Source: CAYUCE01 sp964443275 (lineage in GTDB: Bacteria > Bipolaricaulota > Bipolaricaulia > CAYUCE01). Taken from it: a stretch of 19,926 bases of DNA. Position numbers and translations under genes: made by a program. This document shows, in pieces, positions 1 to 7,362 of this stretch; within the stretch, counting starts at the first letter, position 1; every line of letters starts with the position of its first letter. Below the pieces are notes generated by a model. That model saw only the letters and a program-made list of their open reading frames with translations. It was not told the origin of the DNA and ran no database searches. The stretch covers positions 1 to 19,926 of the forward strand of contig CAYUCE010000034.1 of the NCBI GenBank assembly GCA_964443275.1. Reading direction: 5' to 3'.

Positions 1-101
1 AAGAGCTTAAAATTCTTGAACCTAGGCAAAAAGATACCGGATTAACCAAAGAAGAAGAGGATCAAATTAAGAGCCGGTTGGAAGATCTGGGTTATCTATG
101 A
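1..101 (+). CDS. C-terminal end of an unidentified protein (partial)
   Basis: An open frame enters from the left edge (first full codon at base 3) and ends at TGA 99-101, leaving 32 residues. The tail is very charged and ends in KSRLEDLGYL. Endings of the form L..LGYL after a Glu/Lys-rich helix are common in sulfatase-superfamily enzymes and in some TPR proteins, so one of these is a possible identity, but this is only a resemblance of a short tail. The gene converges on pepQ, with an inverted repeat in the gap. That the frame is coding is likely from its composition and clean stop; the function is not established. Confidence 0.5.
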   Translation, partial: ELKILEPRQKDTGLTKEEEDQIKSRLEDLGYL

Positions 102-111
102 TTTCCGTCCC

Positions 112-185
112 TCCAGCACTTAGTTTAAATGCAATTGACAAGTTGTATGAAACAATACCGTATTTCATCAAAACTAAGTGCTGGA
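112..185. repeat. 15-bp perfect inverted repeat with inner hairpins, between convergent genes
   Basis: TCCAGCACTTAGTTT at 112-126 is exactly complementary to 171-185. The 44-base loop can form two smaller hairpins: 132-136 with 141-145 (one G-U pair, GACA loop) and ATGAAA 147-152 with TTTCAT 163-168. Together they would make a three-way junction. The element lies 3' of both flanking genes and ends 5 bases from the pepQ stop codon. It has no T-run, so it is not a classical terminator. A bidirectional 3'-end stabiliser or terminator, or a small mobile-element relic, are the options. Confidence 0.75.
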
Positions 186-189
186 CCAT

Positions 190-1293
190 TTAGGTGGGGA
201 CTGACAAAAGTTCCTCTTTGGGAGAGTGGGTTAGGTTACGGCAGCCCTCTTCTTCGATAACTACTAGGTCTTCGATGCGCACCCCGCCCCAGCCTGGAAG
301 GTAGATGCCCGGTTCACAGGTAACTACCATACCGGCCTTAAGTTTCTGATCATCGTCTGGCCCAAGCCGTGGAGACTCATGTATTTGAAGCCCCAGGCCA
401 TGGCCCAACCCATGTCTGAAATTATTACCGAAGCCTGCTTCCTCGATCACCTTTCTAGCTAGCTTATCGGCTTCCTGGCTGCTCATCCCGGACCGGATGT
501 TCTTTAAAGCGTTTTCTTGGGCGGAAAGTACCACCTGATAGATCTCTTTTTGTTTTTTACTAGCTTCTCCGATGACAAATACCCTGGTCATGTCAGCGCA
601 GTAGTCGAAAGCTTTGGCCCCAAAGTCAAGCAACATCAAGTCATTCTCTTTTAATTTTCTATCCGAAGTGGTGTGGTGAGGGAGGGCACTGTTGGGCCCG
701 GAGGCAGCAATAGTGCTAAAAGCAAGGCCGTCAGCTCCATGGGCTCGCATGAACTTCTCCAACTCCCAGGCCACCTCCTTTTCAGTCATATTCGGTTTTA
801 CTTTCCTCAGCAAGAATTGGTAGGCTTCATCGGTTAAATTGACCGCTTTACGGATCGATTCGATCTCCTTTTCATCCTTTACTTGACGGATAATCTCCAC
901 CGGTCCGTCTAAAGGGACCAAGGTCTTGGAATTAATCCCTTCTTTTATTTGATGGAAGTGATAGAGACTGGTGGTTTTGGAGTTGATGCCCATCCGGTGG
1001 ATGTTCAAATCGTTTAAGAATTTAGCAAACTCCTCCGGCCACTTTCGGTTGATTTCTTTTACCTTAATATCGGTAAGCTCCCTTTTGGCCCGCTCGAGGT
1101 AGCGGGAATCAGTTAAAAAGATAAGTTCTTCCAGAGTGAGGACCAAAAGTCCAAAGGTGCCCGAAAAACCGGTAAGGTAGTTCACGTTATGTCGGTCCGA
1201 GCCTTCCACGTTGATTACTATAAAGGCCTCCACCTCTTTTTCACCCATCAATTGGCGCATAGTTTCGACTCTTTTGCGTATAATTTTATCCAA
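190..1293 (-). CDS. pepQ: Xaa-Pro aminopeptidase / Xaa-Pro dipeptidase (M24B metallopeptidase)
   Basis: A cytosolic two-metal peptidase of the pita-bread fold that removes an N-terminal residue next to proline, or splits X-Pro dipeptides. The 367 residues have the family layout: an N-terminal creatinase-like domain (about 8-135) and a catalytic domain (about 142-357). The expected metal ligands are all present: D223 (LLDFG), D234 (CADMTR), H298 (HGLGHGLG), E327 (CEPGIY) and E341 (RIED). The start is TTG at 1291-1293, only three bases after the fur stop; its GGGGAG ribosome site lies inside the fur 3' end, so the two are probably translationally coupled. Whether it prefers dipeptides (PepQ) or longer peptides (YpdF/PepP type) cannot be read from the sequence, so the symbol is approximate. 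Confidence 0.9.
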   Translation of the reverse strand: MDKIIRKRVETMRQLMGEKEVEAFIVINVEGSDRHNVNYLTGFSGTFGLLVLTLEELIFLTDSRYLERAKRELTDIKVKEINRKWPEEFAKFLNDLNIHRMGINSKTTSLYHFHQIKEGINSKTLVPLDGPVEIIRQVKDEKEIESIRKAVNLTDEAYQFLLRKVKPNMTEKEVAWELEKFMRAHGADGLAFSTIAASGPNSALPHHTTSDRKLKENDLMLLDFGAKAFDYCADMTRVFVIGEASKKQKEIYQVVLSAQENALKNIRSGMSSQEADKLARKVIEEAGFGNNFRHGLGHGLGLQIHESPRLGPDDDQKLKAGMVVTCEPGIYLPGWGGVRIEDLVVIEEEGCRNLTHSPKEELLSVPT

Positions 1294-1296
1294 CTT

Positions 1297-1746
1297 TCAG
1301 CTCCCCTTTTGGCACTGTTCACATAATCCCAATATCTTTAAATCGTGAATTTCCTCTTTGAACCCATGGCGGTCTAGTATGGTCTGTAAGTTTTCTTCCA
1401 ATTCTGGATCGGAGAATTCAATTATCTTTCCGCAATTTGTGCACATTAGGTGATCGTGATGCTGGTGGCCGAAGACATGTTCATAAAACTTTTGACCTGT
1501 ACCCAGATCTACCTTGTTTACTAGGCCTGAATCTACAAGTAAATCCAAGGTACGATAAATGGTGGAGATGGATAGGGAGGTCTCATCTCTTAACCTGGCC
1601 CAGAGATCACCGGCATCGAAGTGATGGTGGATTTCGAAGACTTCTTCTACGATTTTTTTTCTGGCTTCGGTTACGTTTTTATCCCGGGAACGCAGATATC
1701 CAGTAAATAACTCAACTGGATCTTTAATTGAGCGCATAAAAATCAC
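1297..1746 (-). CDS. fur: Fur-family metal-responsive transcriptional repressor
   Basis: A dimeric winged-helix repressor of 149 residues that senses metal. The recognition helix is at ISTIYRTLDLL (60-70). The structural zinc site has C102/C105 (CTNC) and C142/C145 (CEQC). Regulatory metal ligands are H94, H96, H97 and H99 (HQHHDH) with E89 and E110. Where the peroxide sensor PerR has aspartates, this protein has glutamates, as Fur does, so a ferric-uptake regulator is the better reading; Zur remains possible. The start is GTG at 1744-1746, with ATG three codons later. The promoter's -10 box nearly abuts the start, so the mRNA may be leaderless. It is the first gene of a two-gene operon with pepQ and diverges from pheST. 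Confidence 0.9.
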   Translation of the reverse strand: MIFMRSIKDPVELFTGYLRSRDKNVTEARKKIVEEVFEIHHHFDAGDLWARLRDETSLSISTIYRTLDLLVDSGLVNKVDLGTGQKFYEHVFGHQHHDHLMCTNCGKIIEFSDPELEENLQTILDRHGFKEEIHDLKILGLCEQCQKGS

Positions 1747-1752
1747 ACTTAA

Positions 1753-1781
1753 ATCCTAGTAGGAAGGTGGCTTTTTGTCAA
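1753..1781 (-). promoter_or_regulatory. fur-pepQ promoter
   Basis: On the minus strand, TTGACA (1781-1776) is followed by a 17-base spacer and TAGGAT (1758-1753; 4 of 6 matches to TATAAT). The predicted transcription start falls at about 1746, on the GTG start codon itself. The sequence AGGA inside the -10 would otherwise be read as a weak ribosome site, but it would not be transcribed from this promoter. Confidence 0.65.
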
Positions 1782-1817
1782 ATATGGAATATCCTTAACC
1801 TCTATTTGCGCACAGCC

Positions 1818-1846
1818 TTGACGAGCTCGGTGGTACTTGCTAGAAT
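1818..1846 (+). promoter_or_regulatory. Promoter for the leader ORF and pheST
   Basis: TTGACG (1818-1823), a 17-base spacer and TAGAAT (1841-1846): five of six matches in each box. Transcription should start near 1853, just before a GGAGG ribosome site at 1857-1861. It points toward pheS, 140 bases downstream, with no visible terminator between. Confidence 0.65.
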
Positions 1847-1866
1847 ACCCGCAAGTGGAGGATAAG

Positions 1867-1911
1867 ATGGCTGATAAAATAAAACTAAGATATGTTTTAT
1901 GTAAGTTTTAA
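1867..1911 (+). CDS. Possible 14-residue leader ORF upstream of pheST
   Basis: ATG at 1867 opens a short frame, MADKIKLRYVLCKF, ending at TAA 1909-1911. A good Shine-Dalgarno sequence, GGAGG (1857-1861), lies five bases upstream, and a strong promoter match ends at 1846, so the ORF would sit at the very 5' end of the pheST mRNA. E. coli pheST is controlled by a Phe-rich leader peptide, but this one has a single Phe, as its last residue, and the AT-rich stretch to 1990 holds no GC-rich terminator hairpin. Classical attenuation is therefore not supported. It could be a regulatory upstream ORF or an accident. Confidence 0.35.
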   Translation: MADKIKLRYVLCKF

Positions 1912-1967
1912 ATTCCAACCTATCTTTAAATAATCTCTAATTTTTTCCTAACTTACTTGATATTTCC

Positions 1968-1988
1968 TATAATTTAATTTTACGGAGG
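1968..1988 (+). promoter_or_regulatory. TATAAT box and strong ribosome-binding site just before pheS
   Basis: A perfect TATAAT (1968-1973) has no good -35 at the right distance, so it is only a weak second-promoter candidate. GGAGGG (1983-1988) is a clear Shine-Dalgarno sequence six bases before the pheS ATG and fixes that start. Confidence 0.4.
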
Positions 1989-1994
1989 GTTTAG

Positions 1995-3050
1995 ATGTCT
2001 ACTCGACAGAGCAATTTGGAGGAGCTTAAAGCGAAAGCGTTAAAGGTTGAAAGGAAAGCTCGCCAGGAGCTTAAGAAAATTAATTCTCTTGATGGGTGTG
2101 AAAGTTTCAGGATCGAGTACTTGGGGCGAAGCGGCAAAATCACCCAATTATTTTCTTGGTTAGGAAAGCTTCCGGACGAAGATAAACCGGAGGCAGGCAG
2201 GCTATTGAACAAATTGAAAAATGAGATAACAGGTCTTTTGGAGGACAAAAGGGAAGCTCTTTCTGCCCAACAGGAAAGGGAGAAGATAAAGGAAGAAGCG
2301 ATAGATGTAACCCTTCCCGGTCGCCCGGTGGACAGAGGTAATCTGCATATAAGTACCCAGACTCTGCGTGAGATCAACAGGATTTTCTTTTCGATGGGCT
2401 TTCACCAATTCAGATCAAGGGAAGTAGAGACTGATGAATATAACTTTGGCTTGTTAAATATGCCTCCCCATCATCCGGCTAGAGAGATGTGGGATACCTT
2501 ATATATTGATGAGAAAAGACTTCTGCGTACCCATACTTCTCCCGGGCAAATCAGAGCCATGAGAAAATATGCCCCTAAGCCGGTTAGGCTTATCCTGCCC
2601 GGCAAATGTTACCGCTACGAACAGGTAACGGCCAGAGCGGAGATGATGTTTTACCAGGTGGAAGGGTTGGCAATAGGTGAAAACGTTACCATGGCCGATC
2701 TCAAGGGTGTATTAAGTGAGTTTGCCCATCAGATGTTTGGCAAGGAGCGGAAAGTGCGCTTTCGAGCCAGCTACTTTCCATTTACCGAACCAAGTGCGGA
2801 GGTAGATATGGACTGCATACTTTGTGGCGGCAAAGGTTGTAGGGTATGTAAATATACCGGATGGGTGGAGATACTGGGGTCGGGGATGGTCCATCCGGAA
2901 GTCTTAAAAAACGGGGGTTATGATCCAGAAAAATATAGCGGTTTCGCCTTCGGGATGGGGGCGGAAAGAATTGCCATGCTTAAATATGACATCGATGATA
3001 TAAGGCATTTTTTCAGAAATGACCTGCGTTTCTTAAGTCAATTTAGATAA
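1995..3050 (+). CDS. pheS: Phenylalanyl-tRNA synthetase alpha subunit
   Basis: Catalytic subunit of the alpha2beta2 class II enzyme that charges tRNA-Phe. Its 351 residues match the usual 340-350. The N-terminal coiled-coil (about 5-100) binds tRNA. The class II core follows, with motif 1 around HHPAREMWDTLYI, then the RTHTSP motif, YRYEQ and FYQVEGLAIG, and motif 3 as FGMGAERIAML near the C-terminus. A CxxC...CxxC cluster (CILCGGKGCRVC, about residues 274-285) is a zinc-binding insertion found in many Firmicutes, Chloroflexi and thermophile versions and absent from E. coli. The YEQVTARAEMMFYQVEGL variant also differs from the proteobacterial DATHxxxFHQ form. It is first in the pheS-pheT operon, with a 17-base gap to pheT. 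Confidence 0.97.
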   Translation: MSTRQSNLEELKAKALKVERKARQELKKINSLDGCESFRIEYLGRSGKITQLFSWLGKLPDEDKPEAGRLLNKLKNEITGLLEDKREALSAQQEREKIKEEAIDVTLPGRPVDRGNLHISTQTLREINRIFFSMGFHQFRSREVETDEYNFGLLNMPPHHPAREMWDTLYIDEKRLLRTHTSPGQIRAMRKYAPKPVRLILPGKCYRYEQVTARAEMMFYQVEGLAIGENVTMADLKGVLSEFAHQMFGKERKVRFRASYFPFTEPSAEVDMDCILCGGKGCRVCKYTGWVEILGSGMVHPEVLKNGGYDPEKYSGFAFGMGAERIAMLKYDIDDIRHFFRNDLRFLSQFR

Positions 3051-3067
3051 ATAAGGAGGAAATAGAT

Positions 3068-5590
3068 TTGCGCGTACCACTGTCCTGGTTAAGAGAATAT
3101 GTACCGGTTGATATGTCTGTTCCAAAGCTGGCCCACCGGTTGACCATGGCCGGCCTAGAAGTGGCAGCCGTTGATTATATAGGTAAGCGACCCGAATCCG
3201 AAACGGGGGGGTCGGGGCCTAAGCATACCTGGAAAGAAACAGAGAAAAAAGACCGTCCTCAGCTCGATTGGGAAGGCATTTACGTAGGAGAAATCACCGA
3301 AGTGAAGAAGCATCCTCATGCGGATAATCTGGTAATAGCTACCGTCGATTACGGAATAGGAGAGGCGAAAACCGTCACCGGAGCTCCCAATATAAAAGTA
3401 GGAGACAAAGGGGTAAAAGTTCCCGTGGCTGAGGTGGGGGCCAAAATCGTTGATCCCCATTCTGAAGGGGATATAACAAGGGTAAAAGAAGCAGAAATTA
3501 GAGGCATTAGCTCTCACACAGTCATCTGCTCTGAAAAGGAGCTGGGAATTTCTCAGGATCACAGCGGAGTTTTAATTCTGGACCCGGCTCTTTCCAAAGG
3601 ACAACCGCTTTCGGAGGCTATAGGGGATATTGTATTGGAATTTGATCTTACCCCCAATTTAGGTAGATGCCTTTCCGTAATCGGAGTGGCTCGCGAGGTA
3701 GCCGCCCTTACCGGCAAAGAGATCCAAATCGATGAGCCGGACTGCGTTGCAGAGGGACCGCCGATAGAAGACCAAGTTAAGATATCTATAGAAGATCCCG
3801 GCCTTTGTTCTCGCTACAGTGCGGGCTTGATAAAGGGGGTAGAAACGAAAAGATCCCCCTTCTGGCTAAGATATAGGCTTAGCCTATCCGGAATCAGGCC
3901 GGTGAACAATCTGGTGGACATCACTAATTACGTGATGTGGGAGTGGGGGCAGCCACTGCATGCATTTGATTACCACCAGCTTGTCGAAAGAGCCGACCCT
4001 CCTCAAATAATCGTTCGGGCGGCCAACCGGGGGGAGACGCTAACCACTCTGGATGGAAAAGTAAGGGACTTAACTGAAGATATGTTACTTATTACCGATA
4101 CTCAGGGGCCGATAGCTCTGGCTGGAATAATGGGGGGTCAAGAAACTGAAATCACTGAAGGTACTGCCAGTATTCTCTTAGAGTCAGCAAATTTCGATCA
4201 GGTAAATAACCGGCAAACCGCACAAAGGTTAAAGATCCCCTCTGAAGCTACTCGCCGGTTCTCAAAGGGCTTGCCGGCCGAGCTTACCATCCCGGCGTTG
4301 AAAAGAGCTGCTCAATTGATGCGCAAAATTGGTGGGGGGACCATCGCTTCCGGAGTAAAGGATGAATATCCGGTTAAGCAAAAAAAGGTGGCCGTTAGCT
4401 TCGATCCGGACATAGTTGGCGATACGTTGGGAATTAAAGTAAGTGAGAAGAGGATAATAAAGATTCTCAAATTGCTTGACTTTAAGTGCGAAAAATTGGA
4501 TGGATTGATCCAGTCTACCGCCCCCTGGTATCGTCTGGATGTGGAAGAACCCTGCGATCTAATCGAGGAAGTTGCCCGGGTAATAGGCTATGATAATATA
4601 CCGGCAAATTTAATAAGTGAACCTGTTCCCTCCCACTACCGCAATCGTGAATTGGAGATAGAAAGGAAGGTAAAAGACCTCCTAATAGGATGGGGGATAA
4701 ATGAGGTAATTACTTATTCACTGACTAATTTGGAAAGCTTGTCCAAGCTGTATCCATCCAGCAGCTTTCCCCACCAAAACTATATAAAAGTGGCCAACCC
4801 GCTTACCGAAGAACGGACCCTGCTTAGAACCACCCTGTTAAGCAATCTCTTGGAGGCGACGGGGCTGAATTTACGCTATCAGGATAGAGTTAAGATCTTT
4901 GAAATCGGGCGGGTATTCTTTGAAACGGACAAAGACCTATTGCCCGAGGAACCTAAGCGGTTGGCTATAGCTTTTTCTGGGAAAAGAGCTTCTAAATCCT
5001 GGACGCCGAATGTGACCGGGGATCTGGATTTTTTCGATTTGAAAGGGGTCCTTCAAGCCTTACTAGAAAGCTTAGGCCAGAGAGATTACCGATTTTTTCC
5101 CTCTGAAGTCCCGACATTTCATCCCCACCGCCAGGCTCAAATACAAGTAGGGGATGAGAGGATTGGGACCATAGGTGAGGTTGATCAATCGGTTTTGGAC
5201 GGTTTTGAGATTGAGCGGAGGACTTGCTTAGCGGAGATTGATTTCTCCAAATTATTGGACAGGACAAAAGAAGTAAAGCGTTTCACTCCTCTTCCCCGCT
5301 TCCCGGCTACCACCGTGGATATTGCCGTAGTGGTGGATGAAGAAATCCCGGCGGCCAAAATAAAGAAGACCATAATGGAGGCCGGGGTTGAGGTTTTAAA
5401 GTCAGCCTGTTTATTTGATTTATATTTTGGTGAGCAACTATCGGAAGGTAAAAAGAGCCTAGCTTATTCGCTTACCTTCCAGGCAGCAGACCGTACTTTA
5501 ACTGACGGGGAAACAAATAACTACGTGGATAGAATAGGCAAACAGCTAAAAGAGGAATTGAACGCACAGATCAGAGGCAAAGGGAGTTAG
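3068..5590 (+). CDS. pheT: Phenylalanyl-tRNA synthetase beta subunit
   Basis: Partner of PheS; it binds tRNA-Phe and edits mis-charged Tyr-tRNA. The 840 residues carry the full bacterial layout: N-terminal B1 part, an EMAP/OB tRNA-binding domain (about 70-185), the B3/B4 editing region (about 245-405) with GIRPVNNLVDITNYVM and GQPLHAFD, a B5 domain (about 437-508), a catalytic-like domain, and the C-terminal FDX-ACB anticodon domain (about 742-835, beginning RFPATTVDIAVVVDEEI). The start is TTG at 3068, set by AAGGAGGA at 3053-3060. It is about 40 residues longer than many homologues, partly through a charged, Gly-rich stretch at about 40-65 before the OB domain. The TAG stop overlaps the fabF stop on the other strand. 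Confidence 0.97.
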   Translation: MRVPLSWLREYVPVDMSVPKLAHRLTMAGLEVAAVDYIGKRPESETGGSGPKHTWKETEKKDRPQLDWEGIYVGEITEVKKHPHADNLVIATVDYGIGEAKTVTGAPNIKVGDKGVKVPVAEVGAKIVDPHSEGDITRVKEAEIRGISSHTVICSEKELGISQDHSGVLILDPALSKGQPLSEAIGDIVLEFDLTPNLGRCLSVIGVAREVAALTGKEIQIDEPDCVAEGPPIEDQVKISIEDPGLCSRYSAGLIKGVETKRSPFWLRYRLSLSGIRPVNNLVDITNYVMWEWGQPLHAFDYHQLVERADPPQIIVRAANRGETLTTLDGKVRDLTEDMLLITDTQGPIALAGIMGGQETEITEGTASILLESANFDQVNNRQTAQRLKIPSEATRRFSKGLPAELTIPALKRAAQLMRKIGGGTIASGVKDEYPVKQKKVAVSFDPDIVGDTLGIKVSEKRIIKILKLLDFKCEKLDGLIQSTAPWYRLDVEEPCDLIEEVARVIGYDNIPANLISEPVPSHYRNRELEIERKVKDLLIGWGINEVITYSLTNLESLSKLYPSSSFPHQNYIKVANPLTEERTLLRTTLLSNLLEATGLNLRYQDRVKIFEIGRVFFETDKDLLPEEPKRLAIAFSGKRASKSWTPNVTGDLDFFDLKGVLQALLESLGQRDYRFFPSEVPTFHPHRQAQIQVGDERIGTIGEVDQSVLDGFEIERRTCLAEIDFSKLLDRTKEVKRFTPLPRFPATTVDIAVVVDEEIPAAKIKKTIMEAGVEVLKSACLFDLYFGEQLSEGKKSLAYSLTFQAADRTLTDGETNNYVDRIGKQLKEELNAQIRGKGS

Positions 5591-6822
5591 AGCTTCTTAA
5601 GTATAAGGGTCGAATTTTGCCCTCCGAAGCCGAAAGAGTTAGAGAGCGCTACCTTAATTTCTGCTTTGCGGGCGGTATTTGGAACGTAATCCAGATCACA
5701 TTCAGGATCGGGGTTGCGGTAATTAATAGTAGGCGGAATAAGTGAATTTTCCATGGCTAACAGGGTAGCGCAAGCTTCTGTTCCCCCGGCCGCCCCTAAT
5801 AAGTGTCCAATTTGAGATTTAGTGGAGCTTATCGGTATCTGGTAGGCCCGCTTTCCAAAGACGGATTTAATAGCCTGAGTCTCCGTCTTATCATTTAAAG
5901 GGGTGGAGGTACCGTGGGCGTTAATGTAATCTATTTCAGTTTTATCTACCTTCGCTCTGCTTAGGGCCATCTCCATGGCCCTCTTTGCCCCTTCACCACC
6001 CTCTGCCGGGGCGGTAATGTGTTGCGCGTCGGCGGTCAAGCCAAAACCGGCCAGCTCGGCGTAGATGTGGGCTCCGCGTCTTTTGGCCGCTTCAAGTTCC
6101 TCTAAAAGAACTGCTCCCGCTCCCTCTCCCATTACAAAGCCGTCTCTTTCTTTATCAAACGGCCGGGATGCTTTTTGGGGATCTGTTGATTTTGAAAGTG
6201 CTCCCATTCGGTCAAAGGCGGCAAAAGTAAGGGGCAGGAGCACCGACTCTGATCCCCCCGCTATCATGACCTCGGCATACCCGTTATATATAAGGTCGGC
6301 TGCTTGGCCGATAGCGTGATTGCCGCTGGCACAGGCGGAGACCAGACCAAAATTTGGTCCCTTAAGTCCCCATTGGATCCCGATCTGTCCGGCGATGGCG
6401 TTAGGCATCATTTTAGGACCAAATAAAGGGCTGACCCGTCTGGCTCCCCTTTTTAGTAATCTTTGATGGTTGACGAGTAAGGTCTCCATATTGCCTATTC
6501 CCGTTCCCATTATGGCTCCCATTTTTTCTAGATCCTGTTTTTTTAAGTTTATGTCGCTATCTTCTATCACCAAGCTGGCAACCGCCAGTCCAAACTGACT
6601 GGCTCTACCCATTCTTCTAGCTCTCTTTTTGTCCATAAACTCTACGGGATCGAAGTCTAAAACCGGAGATCCCACCAAAACGTCCGTTCCAGAAAGGTCT
6701 ATTTCATCATCACAGCGCCTTATTCCTGACTTGCCCGCTCTGAGACCCTCCCAGAACTGATTTTTGCCGATACCTATGGAAGTTAATACCCCCAATCCGG
6801 TTACTACCACTCTTCTGGACAT
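5587..6822 (-). CDS. fabF: Beta-ketoacyl-ACP synthase II
   Basis: Condensing enzyme of type II fatty acid synthesis: it extends acyl chains with malonyl-ACP in the cytosol. The 411 residues are the standard KAS II length. The catalytic triad is visible: nucleophile C164 (VSACASGNHA), H303 (NAHGTSTPLND) and H340 (IGHLLGAAGG), with K335 nearby. The C-terminal NSFGFGGQN loop is also typical. The ATG start at 6820-6822 follows the atpC stop by 10 bases, and its GAGGTAG ribosome site overlaps the atpC stop codon, so the two are cotranscribed. No acpP, fabG or fabD is nearby. Polyketide-type KAS is unlikely given the length and the clean FabF motifs. Confidence 0.95.
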   Translation of the reverse strand: MSRRVVVTGLGVLTSIGIGKNQFWEGLRAGKSGIRRCDDEIDLSGTDVLVGSPVLDFDPVEFMDKKRARRMGRASQFGLAVASLVIEDSDINLKKQDLEKMGAIMGTGIGNMETLLVNHQRLLKRGARRVSPLFGPKMMPNAIAGQIGIQWGLKGPNFGLVSACASGNHAIGQAADLIYNGYAEVMIAGGSESVLLPLTFAAFDRMGALSKSTDPQKASRPFDKERDGFVMGEGAGAVLLEELEAAKRRGAHIYAELAGFGLTADAQHITAPAEGGEGAKRAMEMALSRAKVDKTEIDYINAHGTSTPLNDKTETQAIKSVFGKRAYQIPISSTKSQIGHLLGAAGGTEACATLLAMENSLIPPTINYRNPDPECDLDYVPNTARKAEIKVALSNSFGFGGQNSTLILKKL

Positions 6823-6832
6823 TGTATAAAAG

Positions 6833-7228
6833 CTACCTCGCTATTTTTATCTGTAGTTTCGCACGCATAAGCTTCTCCTCCAAATTTCTTCTCTCTTCAT
6901 CGGTCAGCTTTTGGGAAAGGGCTTCTTCTAGATTGGCCTTTTCTTTTTTAGCTTCTTCTAATTGTATATTTGCGGGAGTATCTACATCTCGTGCCAGAAC
7001 CGCTACCCTATCCTCTTTTACTTCCAAAAAGCCGCCGTATACTCCAAACAGCCTCTCTTTCTGCCTTTCCTTTACCTTCAAGAGCCCACTCTTTAGAGGA
7101 GTAGTAAGTGGAATGTGATCCGGGAGTATACCTAGTTGGCCCTCCCTACCTTTGGCCACAATCATGGCCACCGGGCCTTCAAACACTAACCCTTGCGGGG
7201 AAATCAGTAAAAAATTCATCTCCGCCAT
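6833..7228 (-). CDS. atpC: F-type ATP synthase epsilon subunit
   Basis: Small subunit of the F1 central stalk that couples rotation to catalysis and can inhibit ATP hydrolysis. The 131 residues show the N-terminal beta-sandwich (about 4-85; ISPQGLVFEGP, GQLGILPDHIPLTTPL, GGFLEVKEDRVAVLA) and the C-terminal helical hairpin (about 88-131), rich in Glu, Lys and Leu. The start is ATG at 7228 after GGTGGT; the ATG at 7219 is an alternative. The gene is usually last in the atp operon, right after atpD. Here no atpD precedes it: it has its own promoter and is followed by fabF, so it is detached from the rest of the ATP synthase genes. Confidence 0.92.
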   Translation of the reverse strand: MAEMNFLLISPQGLVFEGPVAMIVAKGREGQLGILPDHIPLTTPLKSGLLKVKERQKERLFGVYGGFLEVKEDRVAVLARDVDTPANIQLEEAKKEKANLEEALSQKLTDEERRNLEEKLMRAKLQIKIAR

Positions 7229-7255
7229 ATAACCACCAACTTTTGGGGTAAGTTA

Positions 7256-7284
7256 AATATATTCTTTTGGGGCTGCAATTTCAA
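7256..7284 (-). promoter_or_regulatory. atpC-fabF promoter
   Basis: Minus-strand TTGAAA (7284-7279), a 17-base spacer and TATATT (7261-7256): five of six matches in each box. The start would be near 7249, about 20 bases before the atpC ATG. The -35 end sits next to hairpin-forming sequence at 7273-7303. Confidence 0.65.
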
Positions 7285-7303
7285 CAAAGGGCGGCCTTTG
7301 CAG
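7273..7303. repeat. Overlapping, mutually exclusive hairpins between divergent promoters
   Basis: CAAAGG (7285-7290) pairs with CCTTTG (7295-7300) around a GCGG loop. CTGCAA (7273-7278) can instead pair with TTGCAG (7298-7303). Both use 7298-7300, so only one can form. The position, overlapping the atpC -35 box and outside the predicted atpC transcript, suggests a DNA-level protein-binding site more than an RNA switch. Confidence 0.4.
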
Positions 7304-7362
7304 ATCAGGGCCGTCGACAAATGCCTTTCCTATTTACCTAGCGGAGATAGGATCACAAAACC

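Noticed and set aside
1855..1866. TGGAGGATAAGA shared between the pheST leader and 16165-16177
   Set aside because: A 12-base match is expected by chance in a window this size and includes a generic ribosome site; the flanks do not match.
1747..1994. T-box riboswitch or Phe-type attenuator upstream of pheS
   Set aside because: GGTGGTAC at about 1829-1836 recalls the T-box core, but the rest of the motif, the specifier stem and a terminator are missing. The leader ORF has only one Phe codon.
5587..5590. Sequencing error joining pheT and fabF ends
   Set aside because: Both proteins end at the normal family position with complete C-terminal motifs, so the overlap looks real.
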